Counted from the first letter of the stretch, positions 8,397 through 19,824 are shown. The stretch: 64,000 nucleotides of DNA from Microbacterium sp. RURRCA19A (GCF_900156455.1 NZ_FTNQ01000003.1:124001-188000); one strand, 5' to 3'. Translations and numbers: made by a program. The notes: generated by a model from the sequence alone, not told the origin.

Positions 8397-9205
8397 GGGG
8401 ACACCTCCGGAAGCAGATCGTCCAGCGCACGGGAGGCCTCGACCAGCGCACGCGTGTAGGGGTCGGCGGGGGCGGAGACGAGCGTCGCGGTGTCGGCGAC
8501 CTCCACCTGGCGGCCGTGGCGCAGGACGAGCACGCGGTCGGTCATGCGCGTGACCACCGGCAGGTCGTGGCTGATGAACAGCAGCGACATCCCCCGCTCG
8601 GTGACCTCTCGCTGCAGCAGGTCCAGCACTCCCGCCTGGACGGTCACATCCAACGCGGTGGTGGGCTCGTCCGCGATGAGCAGCTGCGGTGAGCCCGCGA
8701 GGGCGAGGGCGATCGCGACGCGCTGGCGCTGGCCGCCGGAGATCTCGTGGATGTAGGCGCGGGCGATCCGCTCCGGTTCGCCGACCTGCGCGTCCGACAG
8801 GGCGTCGAGGACGCCGCGCCGCAGCGCCTCCCCACGCAGACCGCGGTGATGCGCGAGTGGCCACGCCAGCTGCCGCCCCACGCGCATCAGCGGGTCCAGC
8901 GACGCGAGGGGTTCCTGGAACACCGCGGCCACCACCGACCCCCGCACCCGATCCCATCGCCGCTGCGTCGCGGTGACGGCATCCACGGGTCCGTCCGGAG
9001 TGCGGACCACCGCCGCACCGCGGGCCCGCAACGGGTGGGGCAGCAGCCCCAGGACGGCGAGCGCCGTCAGCGATTTGCCCGAGCCCGACTCTCCGATGAT
9101 GCCCACGCGCTCCCCCGGCGCGATGTCGAGCTTCACGGCTTCCACGAGGGCGCGGTCGTCGAGATCGACGCCGAGCGCGTCGAAGGAGAGCAGCGGATCG
9201 GTCAT
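8393..9205 (-). CDS. Oligopeptide-type ABC transporter ATP-binding protein (OppD/DppD-like)
   Basis: A 270-residue ATPase with Walker A GESGSGKS (residues 38-45), signature ISGGQRQRVAIALAL, Walker B LLIADEPTTALD and LLFISHDL. DPYTRALVEA near the C-terminus is typical of OppD/DppD proteins. It overlaps its neighbours on both sides by ATGA, so the four membrane and ATPase genes are one translational unit. It pairs with the ATPase at 7623-8396 to energise peptide or opine uptake. Confidence 0.92.
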   Translation of the reverse strand: MTDPLLSFDALGVDLDDRALVEAVKLDIAPGERVGIIGESGSGKSLTALAVLGLLPHPLRARGAAVVRTPDGPVDAVTATQRRWDRVRGSVVAAVFQEPLASLDPLMRVGRQLAWPLAHHRGLRGEALRRGVLDALSDAQVGEPERIARAYIHEISGGQRQRVAIALALAGSPQLLIADEPTTALDVTVQAGVLDLLQREVTERGMSLLFISHDLPVVTRMTDRVLVLRHGRQVEVADTATLVSAPADPYTRALVEASRALDDLLPEVSP

Positions 9206-10062
9206 CGGATGCTCCTCGAGGAGGGATCGGCGATGTCGCGGACGCCGTCGGCGAGCAGATTGACGCCGATGATCGTGGCGACGAGCAGGATGCCGGGGAG
9301 GAGTGCCGCGGTCGGGGCGGCCGTCACGGTGCTCTGCGCCTCCTGGAGCATGCGCCCCCACGAGGCGTTGGGCGGCGGGGATCCGAGGCCGACGTACGAC
9401 AGCGACGCCTCGGCGATCACCGCCCCGCCGAACTGCAGAGCGAGCGGCACGATCAGCGTGGGCCAGAGGTGCGGCAGCACGTGCCTCCGGATGATCCCCG
9501 CGGTTCCCGTGCCCGAGGTCCGCGCGGCGGTGATGAAGTCCTGCCCGAGGATGCGGACCGTGCTCACCCTCGTCAGGCGCGCGATCACGGCCGAACCCGC
9601 CAGACCGATCGCGAGCACGGCCGACTCGACCGACGCCCCGCGCCACGCGACGATCAGCATCGCCAGGAGCAGCGTCGGGAAGGCGATCGCGATGTCGAGG
9701 AGGCTCGAGAGCGCGTCGTCCACGGCGCGACCGGCGACCGCGGCGAGCAGCCCGACCAGGATGCCGACGACCGCCGCGATGGCGACCGATCCGGCACCGA
9801 CCACCATCGCGAGGCGCGCACCGACCATCAGCTGCGAGAAGAGATCGCGGCCCAGCCGGTCGGTCCCGGCCCAGTGCTCCGCGCCGGGCGGTAGGAGCCG
9901 CCCCCCGCCGGTCGCCTCGGGCGGGAAGGGTGTCCACACGAGCGAGACGAGGGCGACGACGGCGATGGCGCCGAACAGCGCCCCGCCGACGGCGAGGTTG
10001 AACGACCGGCGCCGCCCCGTCCGACGCCGTCGGGGGGTGACGGCGGTCACGACGGCGGTCAT
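9202..10062 (-). CDS. ABC transporter permease (OppC/DppC-like)
   Basis: A 286-residue permease with an N-terminal cytoplasmic tail, a first membrane helix near residues 25-45, the HWAGTDRLGRDLFSQLMVGAR segment diagnostic of the DppC branch, and five further hydrophobic segments. The EAA loop is visible as ITAARTSGTGTAGIIRRHVLP. Start and stop overlap both neighbours by ATGA. Confidence 0.92.
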   Translation of the reverse strand: MTAVVTAVTPRRRRTGRRRSFNLAVGGALFGAIAVVALVSLVWTPFPPEATGGGRLLPPGAEHWAGTDRLGRDLFSQLMVGARLAMVVGAGSVAIAAVVGILVGLLAAVAGRAVDDALSSLLDIAIAFPTLLLAMLIVAWRGASVESAVLAIGLAGSAVIARLTRVSTVRILGQDFITAARTSGTGTAGIIRRHVLPHLWPTLIVPLALQFGGAVIAEASLSYVGLGSPPPNASWGRMLQEAQSTVTAAPTAALLPGILLVATIIGVNLLADGVRDIADPSSRSIR

Positions 10063-11042
10063 GCGACGGCCCTCGCGCGACGGTTGCCGGACAGCGTCCC
10101 GCGCAGCCGCGGATCGATCAGCCGTTGCAGCACGTCCGCGACGAATCCGAGCAGCAGGACGAGCGCGGTCGAGAACAGGATGACGCCCTGCACGCTCGGG
10201 AAGTCCTGCTCGCGGATGGCCACGAGCAGCATGTCGCCCAGGCCCGGGAGCGCGAACACCCTCTCGACGATCACCGCGCCCACGAACGTGGTCGACAGCT
10301 GGATCGCGAGGATCGAGATGACGGGCACGACGCCGTTGCGAATGCCGTGCCGCACGAACGCTGTCGCGAAGCTCTGTCCCGTGGCGCGCGCGGCGCGCAG
10401 GTACTGCTGGCCGAGCACGTCCAGCGTCGCGCTGCGGACGTAGCGGGCGAGGTCGCTTCCGGCCACCAGCGCGATCGTGAGCACCGGGAGCGTGAGGGCG
10501 TACAGCGCCGCGCCGGGATCCTCCCAGTCGCGTCGGGGGAACCCGCCGGCGGGGAACAGCCGCCAGTTCAGCGACAGCACCCCCACGAGCAGCAGGCCCA
10601 CCCAGAACACCGGCACCGCGCCGCCCAGTTGCGACAGGGCCGAGAACGCGGTGCCGTACCAGGTGCGCGCCTTCCAGGCCGCGAGGAACCCCACCGGCAC
10701 GGCGATCAGCACCGACAGGGCGAAGGAGATCAGCGTCAGCGGCAGCGTGACGTTGAGGCGGCGGACGATCTCGTCTCCGACCGAGAGTCGGTTCGTGAAG
10801 CTCTGGCCGAGGTCGAGGGTCGCGAGCTGCTGGACGTAGGAGAGGAACTGCTCCCAGATCGGGCGGTCCACCCCCAGCCGGGCCGCGGCGGACTGGATCT
10901 CGGCATCCGTCGCCCCCACCGAGATGAGGGCGAAGACGGGGTTGCCGAGCACCCGGAGCACGACGAACAGGATCACCATCGCCAGCGCGAACGCCAGCAG
11001 CAGCAATCCTGTCCGTCGAATCAGATACCGCCCGATGATCAG
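10059..11042 (-). CDS. ABC transporter permease (OppB/DppB-like) with non-canonical start
   Basis: About 327 residues with the DppB plan: RYLIRRTGLLLL at the N-terminus, a long external loop after helix 1, five more helices and an EAA loop (YLRAARATGQSFATAFVRHGI). No ATG, GTG or TTG occurs where the conserved N-terminus begins. The first plausible codon is CTG at 11042-11040, overlapping the upstream lipoprotein stop; an ATC start is also possible, and the first TTG would remove the conserved RYLIRR. AGAAGG lies just upstream. Either a rare start is used or there is a sequence error. The function is clear and the start is not. Confidence 0.85.
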   Translation of the reverse strand: MIIGRYLIRRTGLLLLAFALAMVILFVVLRVLGNPVFALISVGATDAEIQSAAARLGVDRPIWEQFLSYVQQLATLDLGQSFTNRLSVGDEIVRRLNVTLPLTLISFALSVLIAVPVGFLAAWKARTWYGTAFSALSQLGGAVPVFWVGLLLVGVLSLNWRLFPAGGFPRRDWEDPGAALYALTLPVLTIALVAGSDLARYVRSATLDVLGQQYLRAARATGQSFATAFVRHGIRNGVVPVISILAIQLSTTFVGAVIVERVFALPGLGDMLLVAIREQDFPSVQGVILFSTALVLLLGFVADVLQRLIDPRLRGTLSGNRRARAVA

Positions 11043-12553
11043 GCCTTCTGGATGCCGTAGACGTAGAACAGCGAGTTCAGACCGTTCTTCGGCACGCCCG
11101 TGACGCCGGGCGCCGCCACCCGCAGCTGCGGGTTGAGGTACAGCCAGACGCTGGCCGCGTCGTCCGAGATCTTCTGGTTGACCTGGCGGATGAGCGCGGT
11201 CTGCTCGTCGACGCTCGCGGCCGCCTCGGACTGCGACAGCCACGTCTGCACGTCGGCGTCGTCGTAGCCCCAGTAGAAGTCGGGGTTGCCGTAGAAGTTG
11301 ATGTCGCGGTCGTTGACGTGGCCCTGAAGCGTCGCCTGGAAGTCCTTGTCGGTGTACACCTGCTGGTACCACTGGTCGTCGGTGATGATCTCGATGTCGA
11401 CGGTGACGCCGACCTTCGCGAGCTCCGACTTCAGGAACTCCGCCACGGTGGAGTGGACGCCCGAGTCGGGGGTCTTGATCGAGAACGTGAACCCGTCGGC
11501 GTAGCCGGCCTCGGTGAGCAGCTGCTTCGAGAGGGCCGGGTCGTACGGGTTGTTGTCGGCGAGGTCGAGGTACCACGGCTCGGACGGCGGGACCATGGAG
11601 CCGATGAGCTGACCGCGGCCGTTCCAGATGGCATCCAGCAGCTTCTGCCGGTCGATCGCGGAGTAGATCGCCTTGCGCACCTTCACGTCGGAGAACGGCG
11701 CGACGCGATCGTTGAACGCGAGCAGTTCCTTCGTGGTCGAGGTGCCCTCGATGATCTGGAACCCGGCGGCTTCGAAGTCGCCGAGGCTGTCGGGGTTCGA
11801 CTGGCTGGTGACGAGGTCGACGGCTCCGGTGAGCAGAGCGTTGTTCAGCGCGGTGGGGTCGGCGAAGTACTGGTAGACCACGCCGCCGTTCGCCGGGGCG
11901 TCACCCCAGTAGTCGGGGTTGACGTCGAGGCTGATCGAGTCGCCCTTGCGGTAGTCCGCGAGCTTGTACGGACCGGTACCGTCGGCCGTCGCGGTCAGGT
12001 CGCCCGCCTCGGAGTTGACGATCCAGACGTAGCCGAGGTTGTAGGTGAAGCTGATCGACGGCTGCTTCAGCGTCACCTGGACGGTGGAGTCGTCGACAGC
12101 GGTCGCGGTGTCGATGACGCTGAGCTGACGCTTGCGCGCGGCGATCGAGTCGGTGCCGATGAACCGCTCCAGGCTGAAGACCACGTCGGCGGCCGTCAGC
12201 GCCTTGCCGGAGTGGAACGTCGCGTCCCGCAGCGTGAACGTGTACGTGAGCCCGTCGTCGGAGACCTTCGTGTCGGCCGCCAGGAGGGGCTCGACCTGCG
12301 CGTCGTCGGTGATCTTGAACAGACCCTCGTAGACGTTGCCGGTGAAGACCTCGGTCACACCCGACGAGCCGCCGAAGATCTGGTCGAGGTTGGTGGGCTC
12401 GTTCTGCGAGCCCACCACGATCTCGGCCTGCGGGTCGGCGGCGTCGCTCGCGGACGGGGCGGCCCCGGCCGCGCAGCCGGCGAGGACCAGGAGCCCGGCG
12501 GTGGCGACCGCGAGAGCGGCGCCGAAACGGGTGGATCGGAAGCGTGAGGACAC
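11039..12553 (-). CDS. Oligopeptide-type ABC substrate-binding lipoprotein (SBP family 5)
   Basis: A 504-residue extracytoplasmic binding protein. The signal peptide ends in the lipobox LAGC, giving lipid-anchored Cys27. The mature part follows the family 5 plan: VGSQNEPTNLDQ, YEGLFKITDDAQVEPLLAADTKVS, the TYTFTLRDATFHSGK signature and ADVVFSLERF. The GTG start has GAAGGAACC upstream. It heads the importer operon running to 7623. Family 5 ligands include peptides, nickel complexes and opines; the pocket cannot be interpreted by eye. Confidence 0.93.
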   Translation of the reverse strand: MSSRFRSTRFGAALAVATAGLLVLAGCAAGAAPSASDAADPQAEIVVGSQNEPTNLDQIFGGSSGVTEVFTGNVYEGLFKITDDAQVEPLLAADTKVSDDGLTYTFTLRDATFHSGKALTAADVVFSLERFIGTDSIAARKRQLSVIDTATAVDDSTVQVTLKQPSISFTYNLGYVWIVNSEAGDLTATADGTGPYKLADYRKGDSISLDVNPDYWGDAPANGGVVYQYFADPTALNNALLTGAVDLVTSQSNPDSLGDFEAAGFQIIEGTSTTKELLAFNDRVAPFSDVKVRKAIYSAIDRQKLLDAIWNGRGQLIGSMVPPSEPWYLDLADNNPYDPALSKQLLTEAGYADGFTFSIKTPDSGVHSTVAEFLKSELAKVGVTVDIEIITDDQWYQQVYTDKDFQATLQGHVNDRDINFYGNPDFYWGYDDADVQTWLSQSEAAASVDEQTALIRQVNQKISDDAASVWLYLNPQLRVAAPGVTGVPKNGLNSLFYVYGIQKA

Positions 12554-12640
12554 GTCGGTTCCTTCGATGGTGAGGGATGGGAGGGCGCGCGAGTGCTGTG
12601 GCGCGGGAGGGGACGTTGCGGGGCCGGGCGGGGGCGCGGC

Positions 12641-13390
12641 TCAGGGGTGGAAGTCGCCGGCGAACCGCACGCGCTTCTCGCCCGCCCGCACCGGGAAGGG
12701 GAGGCGGTTCTGCGGCGGGGGCAGCGGACAGTTCATCTGGCTCGAGAACCCGCACGGCGGGACGACGGCACGGTTGAAGTCGATCGTGAGCTCGACCGCG
12801 TCGCCGGGCACGAGGGGGCGATCGGATGCCGGCCGGTCGAGGAAGAGGAACCGGCCGGCGCCGTAGCTCTCGGCGCCGTTCGTGGTGTCTCCGAAGACGA
12901 GCTGCAACCGCGCCGTGCCGCCGTAGGTCGTGTCGAAGGCGGCGAGGCGGAATTCGCGGCCGTCGACCTCGAAGACCAGGTCGCCCGACACCGGAAGCGC
13001 GCGCGTGGCGCCGTCGTCGCGGATGTGCTCGAACGGCACCACCCGCTCCTCGTCGACGAGCTCGAACCGGCCGCGGAGCACCCAGGTCGGGTCGTAGTCG
13101 TAGTACTCGATGCCTTCGAAGGCACGGTTCGCGGGCGAGTCCTGACGCCAGATCCGGTAGCCCTCCTGGACGGCACCGGAGTCGATGTCCGCACGCTGCA
13201 GACGCGTGAACAGGGCATCGTCCGGGTGCCCGTGGCGTGCCTCGTCCTCCCGGACGGGCGGGTCTCCGGCGGGCGACCAGTGGGTGAGGACCAGGGCGAG
13301 GGCGCCCTGGGGTGCCGTCACAGCGGCGCGGCGCGCGGCGATCCAGGCGGTGTGGTCGGCGGGAGCGGGGGAATCGGGGGAAGACATCAT
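12641..13390 (-). CDS. DUF1684 domain protein
   Basis: About 249 residues with the DUF1684 signature: FDTTYGGTARLQLVFGDTTNG followed by SYGAGRFLFL, DFNRAVVPPCGFSS, CPLPPPQNRLPFPVRAGEK. This family is widespread in actinobacteria and has no established activity. The start is one of three consecutive codons, GTG 13393, ATG 13390 or ATG 13387. It sits 87 bases upstream of the lipoprotein gene on the same strand, so it may be the first gene of the importer operon, which would tie this domain to small-molecule uptake. Confidence 0.85.
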   Translation of the reverse strand: MMSSPDSPAPADHTAWIAARRAAVTAPQGALALVLTHWSPAGDPPVREDEARHGHPDDALFTRLQRADIDSGAVQEGYRIWRQDSPANRAFEGIEYYDYDPTWVLRGRFELVDEERVVPFEHIRDDGATRALPVSGDLVFEVDGREFRLAAFDTTYGGTARLQLVFGDTTNGAESYGAGRFLFLDRPASDRPLVPGDAVELTIDFNRAVVPPCGFSSQMNCPLPPPQNRLPFPVRAGEKRVRFAGDFHP

Positions 13391-13492
13391 CACCAGTCCA
13401 CAACATCGCGAGCGTCTCGGGAAATTCCGTGACGGTGTGTTTCCATCCGGTCGGTAATCGCGGGCGGCCGCGCTCGGCCGTACGGGCGGCCG

Positions 13493-14257
13493 CTATGCCC
13501 GGGGTGCCGTCCGCCGCACGAACTCGAGGTAGGCCTCGACGGTATCGTCGGGCACGATCGCGCGGAGCACCACCTCATCGACGGCATCCGTGTAGGCCTG
13601 GAGGGCGCCGCCGAGCTCGGTGACGTCGCGGATCGTGGTGTCGACGGCATCCACGCCCATGCGGGCGAAATTGGCCGCGTAGTTCGGGAACGACGCGTAC
13701 CGCGCGGTCTCGGCGGCGAGCCGCTCGCGGGCGGCATCGGCGATCGCGGTGCGCACGTACACCGCGACGTGCGCCGTCCGCGGCAGCGCCGCCGCCTGGG
13801 CCGCGGCCTCGGTCGGCGGGACCCAGTTCAGCAGGACGCCCTCGGCCTCGTCGGCCCCCAGCCGGCGCATCTTGGGCCCGAGCGCGCCCACCAGGACCCG
13901 CGGGAGCCCCGCGCCATGCAGCACCGCGACCGCCTCGCGCACGCGCCCGAGCGCGCCTTCCTTCGCCATGCCCGAGCCGATCCCCAGCGTGAGACGGTCC
14001 AGCGGAAGGGCGAGGGATGCCACGTCGGCGGCGATCTCCGCGGCCGGTCGACGGTCCACCGGCACGACGCCCGTCGCCAGGTGCAGCGTGCGCGTCACGC
14101 GAGCTGCGGCGGCGAGCGCCGCGAGGGCGTCACCGTCGGGGGTGTCGTTGATCCAGAGGGTGTCGAATCCTGCGGCCTCCACGGCCGGCGCGATCCGCGC
14201 GACCGCGTCGGGCCCGAGCGACCCGGCGAGGCCGATCGAGACGACACCGCGACTCAC
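13493..14257 (-). CDS. LLM-class F420/flavin-dependent oxidoreductase (short)
   Basis: A 254-residue TIM-barrel protein of the luciferase-like monooxygenase superfamily. Family features include AAGFDTLWINDTPDG, the ARVTRTLHLATGVVPVDRR strand-turn and DRLTLGIGSG. It is shorter than most members. The GTG start overlaps the upstream LLM gene stop as GTGA with GGAGG in front, so the two are translationally coupled. Such proteins use F420H2 or FMNH2; the cofactor is inferred from family and host. Confidence 0.83.
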   Translation of the reverse strand: MSRGVVSIGLAGSLGPDAVARIAPAVEAAGFDTLWINDTPDGDALAALAAAARVTRTLHLATGVVPVDRRPAAEIAADVASLALPLDRLTLGIGSGMAKEGALGRVREAVAVLHGAGLPRVLVGALGPKMRRLGADEAEGVLLNWVPPTEAAAQAAALPRTAHVAVYVRTAIADAARERLAAETARYASFPNYAANFARMGVDAVDTTIRDVTELGGALQAYTDAVDEVVLRAIVPDDTVEAYLEFVRRTAPRA

Positions 14258-15135
14258 GACACGCCTCCGGCGGCGGGCACCTCGGCGGCGACCTGTCCGA
14301 CCGCCGAGAAGAACACGTGCAGGTCGACGTCGTCGGTCGGCAGCAGCACGACGTCGTCGACACCCGCGGCCTGGAAACGGGCGACCCCCTCGGCGACCTC
14401 GCCGACGGTCCCCGCGAGCGCCCGGTCGGCGGCATCCGGTCGGTCTTTCAGCACCGCGCCGACCCGCTCGCTCGCGCCGGATCCGAAGGCGGTGAGGACG
14501 TACGCGACGATGTCGGGGCTGCCCCCGCGCCCGGCCTCGGCCCATCCGGCACGCACGAGGCGCACGGCTTCGGTGACCTCGTCGACGGTGTGCCGACTGT
14601 CGAGGATGACGCCGTCGGCGACCGCGCCCGCCAGCCGGAGCGTCTTGGGTCCTTCGGCCGCGGCGTACACGCGCGGCGCGACGACGGGCGGCCAATCCAG
14701 CGACACGTCGCGCAGCTTCACGTAGCGGCCTTCGGCGCTGACGGTGTCGCCGGCGAGAAGACCGCGCAGGGCGGGCAGCTGCTCCTGCATGAGCGTCAGC
14801 GGCGACGCGGCCTTGGCGCCGATCTGTCGCATCCAGTCCTGCACCCCGTGGCCGAAGCCGGGCAGGAGGCGCCCCGGGAACATGCGCTCGATGGTGGCGA
14901 CCTCCATCGCCGAGGCGGCGACGTTGCGGAGCGGCAACGGGGCGATGCCGACGCCCACGCGGAGGTGATCGGTGACCGCGAGCGCGGCCGAGGCCGCGGC
15001 CCAGGCCGACGACCGGAAGCAGTCCTCCCACAGCCACAGTTCGGGGACGCCCTCACCCTCGGCGACCCGCGCGGCCTCGCGCAGTTCCTCGGGCGGGTGC
15101 GGGTAGGGGCTGAAGATCGTGCCGATGCGACTCAT
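14254..15135 (-). CDS. LLM-class F420/flavin-dependent oxidoreductase
   Basis: A 293-residue luciferase-like oxidoreductase: SRIGTIFSPYPHPPEEL, EGVPELWLWEDCFRSS, LRVGVGIAPLPLRNV, ERMFPGRLLPGFGHGVQDWM and a C-terminal GVDDVVLLP. The upper active-site elements are those of F420-dependent enzymes that reduce or oxidise small carbonyl or aldehyde substrates. CAGAGT is exactly six bases upstream of the ATG, a leaderless pattern. It precedes and overlaps the second LLM gene, so the pair may act on related substrates. Confidence 0.87.
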   Translation of the reverse strand: MSRIGTIFSPYPHPPEELREAARVAEGEGVPELWLWEDCFRSSAWAAASAALAVTDHLRVGVGIAPLPLRNVAASAMEVATIERMFPGRLLPGFGHGVQDWMRQIGAKAASPLTLMQEQLPALRGLLAGDTVSAEGRYVKLRDVSLDWPPVVAPRVYAAAEGPKTLRLAGAVADGVILDSRHTVDEVTEAVRLVRAGWAEAGRGGSPDIVAYVLTAFGSGASERVGAVLKDRPDAADRALAGTVGEVAEGVARFQAAGVDDVVLLPTDDVDLHVFFSAVGQVAAEVPAAGGVS

Positions 15136-15212
15136 GCCCCTACTCTGCCGTGCCCCTCCGACATCCCGCAGGGTCGCGGTGACGCGGGCCCCGGGGGATC
15201 CGCCCCGAGCGC

Positions 15213-15299
15213 GTGCCGAACTCCGGAGGAATGTGCCGCGGACGCCTCCCCGCCGCGGCCAAGCGGCCGAAAGGGCGACGAAGATCCGGAGTCCGGCAC
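15213..15299. repeat. Long-loop inverted repeat
   Basis: Arms of 15 bases (15213-15227 and 15285-15299, one mismatch, built on ACTCCGGA/TCCGGAGT) are separated by 57 bases. They lie upstream of the LLM gene and downstream of the Clp ATPase gene. CACACGCCG follows the right arm, recalling the GACACGCCG family. It could terminate the Clp transcript or be a repeat element. Confidence 0.55.
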
Positions 15300-15343
15300 A
15301 CGCCGCGCCCATCACGACGGCCCCGGACGGGGCCCGTCGAGAC

Positions 15344-17872
<2,529 letters not shown>

Positions 17873-17889
17873 TTCCGTCTCCTGTGATA

Positions 17890-17938
17890 CGTGAGTGGAG
17901 TCGACTCAAGTTTGCAACTTGAGTGGCTGCGTATCAAG
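17890..17938 (-). promoter_or_regulatory. Two HAIR (HspR) operator elements
   Basis: HspR binds CTTGAGT-N7-ACTCAAG. Here 17890-17910 reads CGTGAGT-N7-ACTCAAG (13 of 14 arm bases) and 17918-17938 reads CTTGAGT-N7-TATCAAG (12 of 14). They are seven bases apart and directly upstream of the Clp ATPase start. Repression by HspR with release on heat shock is expected from the actinobacterial clpB and dnaK precedent; the hspR gene itself is not in the window. Confidence 0.8.
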
Positions 17939-17979
17939 TTCAACGGAGGGGCTCCGAGGATATTCCCGGCTCACGCTCC

Positions 17980-18813
17980 CTAGGTACGAAGCCGCGGGTC
18001 GGGCTCGTTCCACAACTCCACGGTCTGCAGGAACCAGAACACCGCGAACAGCACCAGCGCGAGCGACTCCCCGAGGAACACCCACGGCACCGGCCGGGTG
18101 ACGTCCACACCCGCGATCGCCGCGACGAGCGTCGCACCGAGCCCCGCGAGGGCGATCAGGATGCCGACCGCCACCGCCGCGTACGCGGGCCGGAAACGCC
18201 GCGGTGCACGCTGCGGACGCCATGCCGCGATCACCGCCACCGCCCCGATCAGGAGGAAGAAGCCGACGGCCGCGGCGTTGTGCGCGAGGGGGAGGAAGGT
18301 CGTCGGCGAGACGCTCCCCCAGACGACGAATCCGCCCGCGAGCAGCGTGATCGCGGAGGCGGTGAGCACCACGCCGCGCGAGATCGTTCGTTGCACGATG
18401 GACAGCGCGAGTCCGGCCACCACACCGACGAACACGACGGATGCCACCGCCACACCGTTGTTGACCACGGCGGGGACGACCGCGGGCGGAACGCACCGCA
18501 CGGACTGCCCGCACGCCGGGGATTCGACGGTCGTCGGAACCACCGCGATCACGAGCGCGAGCACCGCGGCGACGTCGAGCAGCCCTTGCTCGACGCTTCG
18601 CCCCGACAGCGCGACGAACGCCGCCGCGACCACGCACAGGCCGGCGACGAACATCGGCCCGGCCGGCGTGTAGTACGCCGCACTCAGCGACGGCAACGGC
18701 CCGCCGGTGATCTCCTCCACCGCGACGGCGACGGCCAGCAGCAGCGTCGCCGCGAGGATCGTCAGGCGCACGTACCGGTAGGTGCGCTGCGTCGACGTCG
18801 TGCGGATGAGCAT
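17980..18813 (-). CDS. Polytopic membrane protein of unknown function
   Basis: A 277-residue hydrophobic protein with about eight membrane helices spread along its length. A conserved-looking SAAYYTPAGPMFVAGL motif lies between helices 1 and 2, and a loop with two Cys (ACGQSVRC) near residue 100 probably faces outside. Motifs of this kind occur in DUF998-like membrane proteins. CAGGAT is six bases before the ATG, so translation is probably leaderless. It diverges from the EI24 gene with only 60 bases between starts. No function is known. Confidence 0.75.
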   Translation of the reverse strand: MLIRTTSTQRTYRYVRLTILAATLLLAVAVAVEEITGGPLPSLSAAYYTPAGPMFVAGLCVVAAAFVALSGRSVEQGLLDVAAVLALVIAVVPTTVESPACGQSVRCVPPAVVPAVVNNGVAVASVVFVGVVAGLALSIVQRTISRGVVLTASAITLLAGGFVVWGSVSPTTFLPLAHNAAAVGFFLLIGAVAVIAAWRPQRAPRRFRPAYAAVAVGILIALAGLGATLVAAIAGVDVTRPVPWVFLGESLALVLFAVFWFLQTVELWNEPDPRLRT

Positions 18814-18873
18814 AGCGGCATCCTGTCAGCCACCCCCGACGTCGCGGGCGCGCCGCTCTGCGAGAATGCCCGG

Positions 18874-19638
18874 ATGCGTGAGTTCCTCCAGGGCGCGGCG
18901 ATGCTCCTGCGCGGCCTCGGCCAGTGGCGTCGCTCACCCGGCGCCATGGCGCTCGGCCTCATCCCCGGCTTCCTTGTCGGTCTGGCCTTCGGCGCCGCCC
19001 TGGTCGGCTGGGCGGTTCTCCTGGGCGAGGTCGTCGACGACTGGACCCCCTTCGCGAACACGTGGGACCCCCTCTGGGCCACGGTCCTGCGCACCGCGAT
19101 CGTCGTCGCCTCCTTCGGCGCCGCCGCGTTCCTCGCGATCGTGTCGTTCACCGCCGTCACCCTCGCCGTCGGCGAACCGTTCTACGACCGCATCTGGCGG
19201 GCCACCGAGCTCTCCGCCACGGGCAGGATCCCGGAGGCCGAGTACGGCTTCTGGCGCGCCGTCGGAGACGCGGTGCGCCTGATCGTGCGGGGCGTGTTCG
19301 CCGCGCTCGCCGCCTGGCTCGTCGGCCTCATCCCCTTCGTCGGCGGACCGCTCGGCTTCGTGGTCGGCGTCCTCCTCACCGGCTGGCTCCTCGCCGACGA
19401 GCTGACCTCCCGCGCCCTCTCCGCGCGCGGGCTGGACCGCCGCGCGCGTCGAGCCGTGCTCCGCGAGAACCGTGCCCGCGCCCTCGGCTTCGGGGTCGCG
19501 ACGCAGCTGTGCTTCCTCATCCCGCTCGGCGCGGTCGCCGTGATGCCGGCGGCGGTGGCCGGAAGCACCCTGTGGACGCACGCGGCGCTCCGCGAGACGC
19601 CCGCCGGGGCGCACCGGACGCCCGACGCGGCACGATAG
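18874..19638 (+). CDS. EI24/CysZ family membrane protein
   Basis: A 254-residue integral membrane protein. It begins REFLQGAAMLLRGLGQW, then has four main hydrophobic regions including VGEPFYDRIWRATE between helices 2 and 3 and GLIPFVGGPLGFVVGVLLTGWLLA, both characteristic of EI24/CysZ proteins. CysZ proteins mediate sulfate entry, but most actinobacterial members are uncharacterised and no sulfate genes are nearby. GAGAAT lies six bases upstream of the ATG, the leaderless pattern also used by the divergent neighbour. Confidence 0.82.
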   Translation: MREFLQGAAMLLRGLGQWRRSPGAMALGLIPGFLVGLAFGAALVGWAVLLGEVVDDWTPFANTWDPLWATVLRTAIVVASFGAAAFLAIVSFTAVTLAVGEPFYDRIWRATELSATGRIPEAEYGFWRAVGDAVRLIVRGVFAALAAWLVGLIPFVGGPLGFVVGVLLTGWLLADELTSRALSARGLDRRARRAVLRENRARALGFGVATQLCFLIPLGAVAVMPAAVAGSTLWTHAALRETPAGAHRTPDAAR

Positions 19639-19663
19639 CCTGGAGCGACCGAAGGGATCCCCT

Positions 19664-19813
19664 ATGTTCATCGTCTCGCTCATCCTGTTCGTCGGCGGCA
19701 TGCTGCTGTTCGGTCTGTCGTTCTCGACCGCCGTCCCCGCGCTGCTCTTCGCCCTCGGCATCCTGCTGGTCGCTGCTTCGCTGGCGCTGCCCTTCCACTT
19801 CGGCACCCGCTGA
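19664..19813 (+). CDS. Small hydrophobic membrane protein, 49 residues
   Basis: The short frame encodes MFIVSLILFVGGMLLFGL followed by a second hydrophobic stretch and ends LPFHFGTR, two closely spaced membrane helices with a basic C-terminus. GAAGGG lies eight bases before the ATG and a TAGCCT box about 30 bases upstream could start transcription. It lies 25 bases after the EI24 gene and 11 bases before the methyltransferase gene, so it may be cotranscribed with them. Small two-helix proteins of this sort are common and uncharacterised. Confidence 0.65.
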   Translation: MFIVSLILFVGGMLLFGLSFSTAVPALLFALGILLVAASLALPFHFGTR

Positions 19814-19824
19814 TCCCCCACTCG

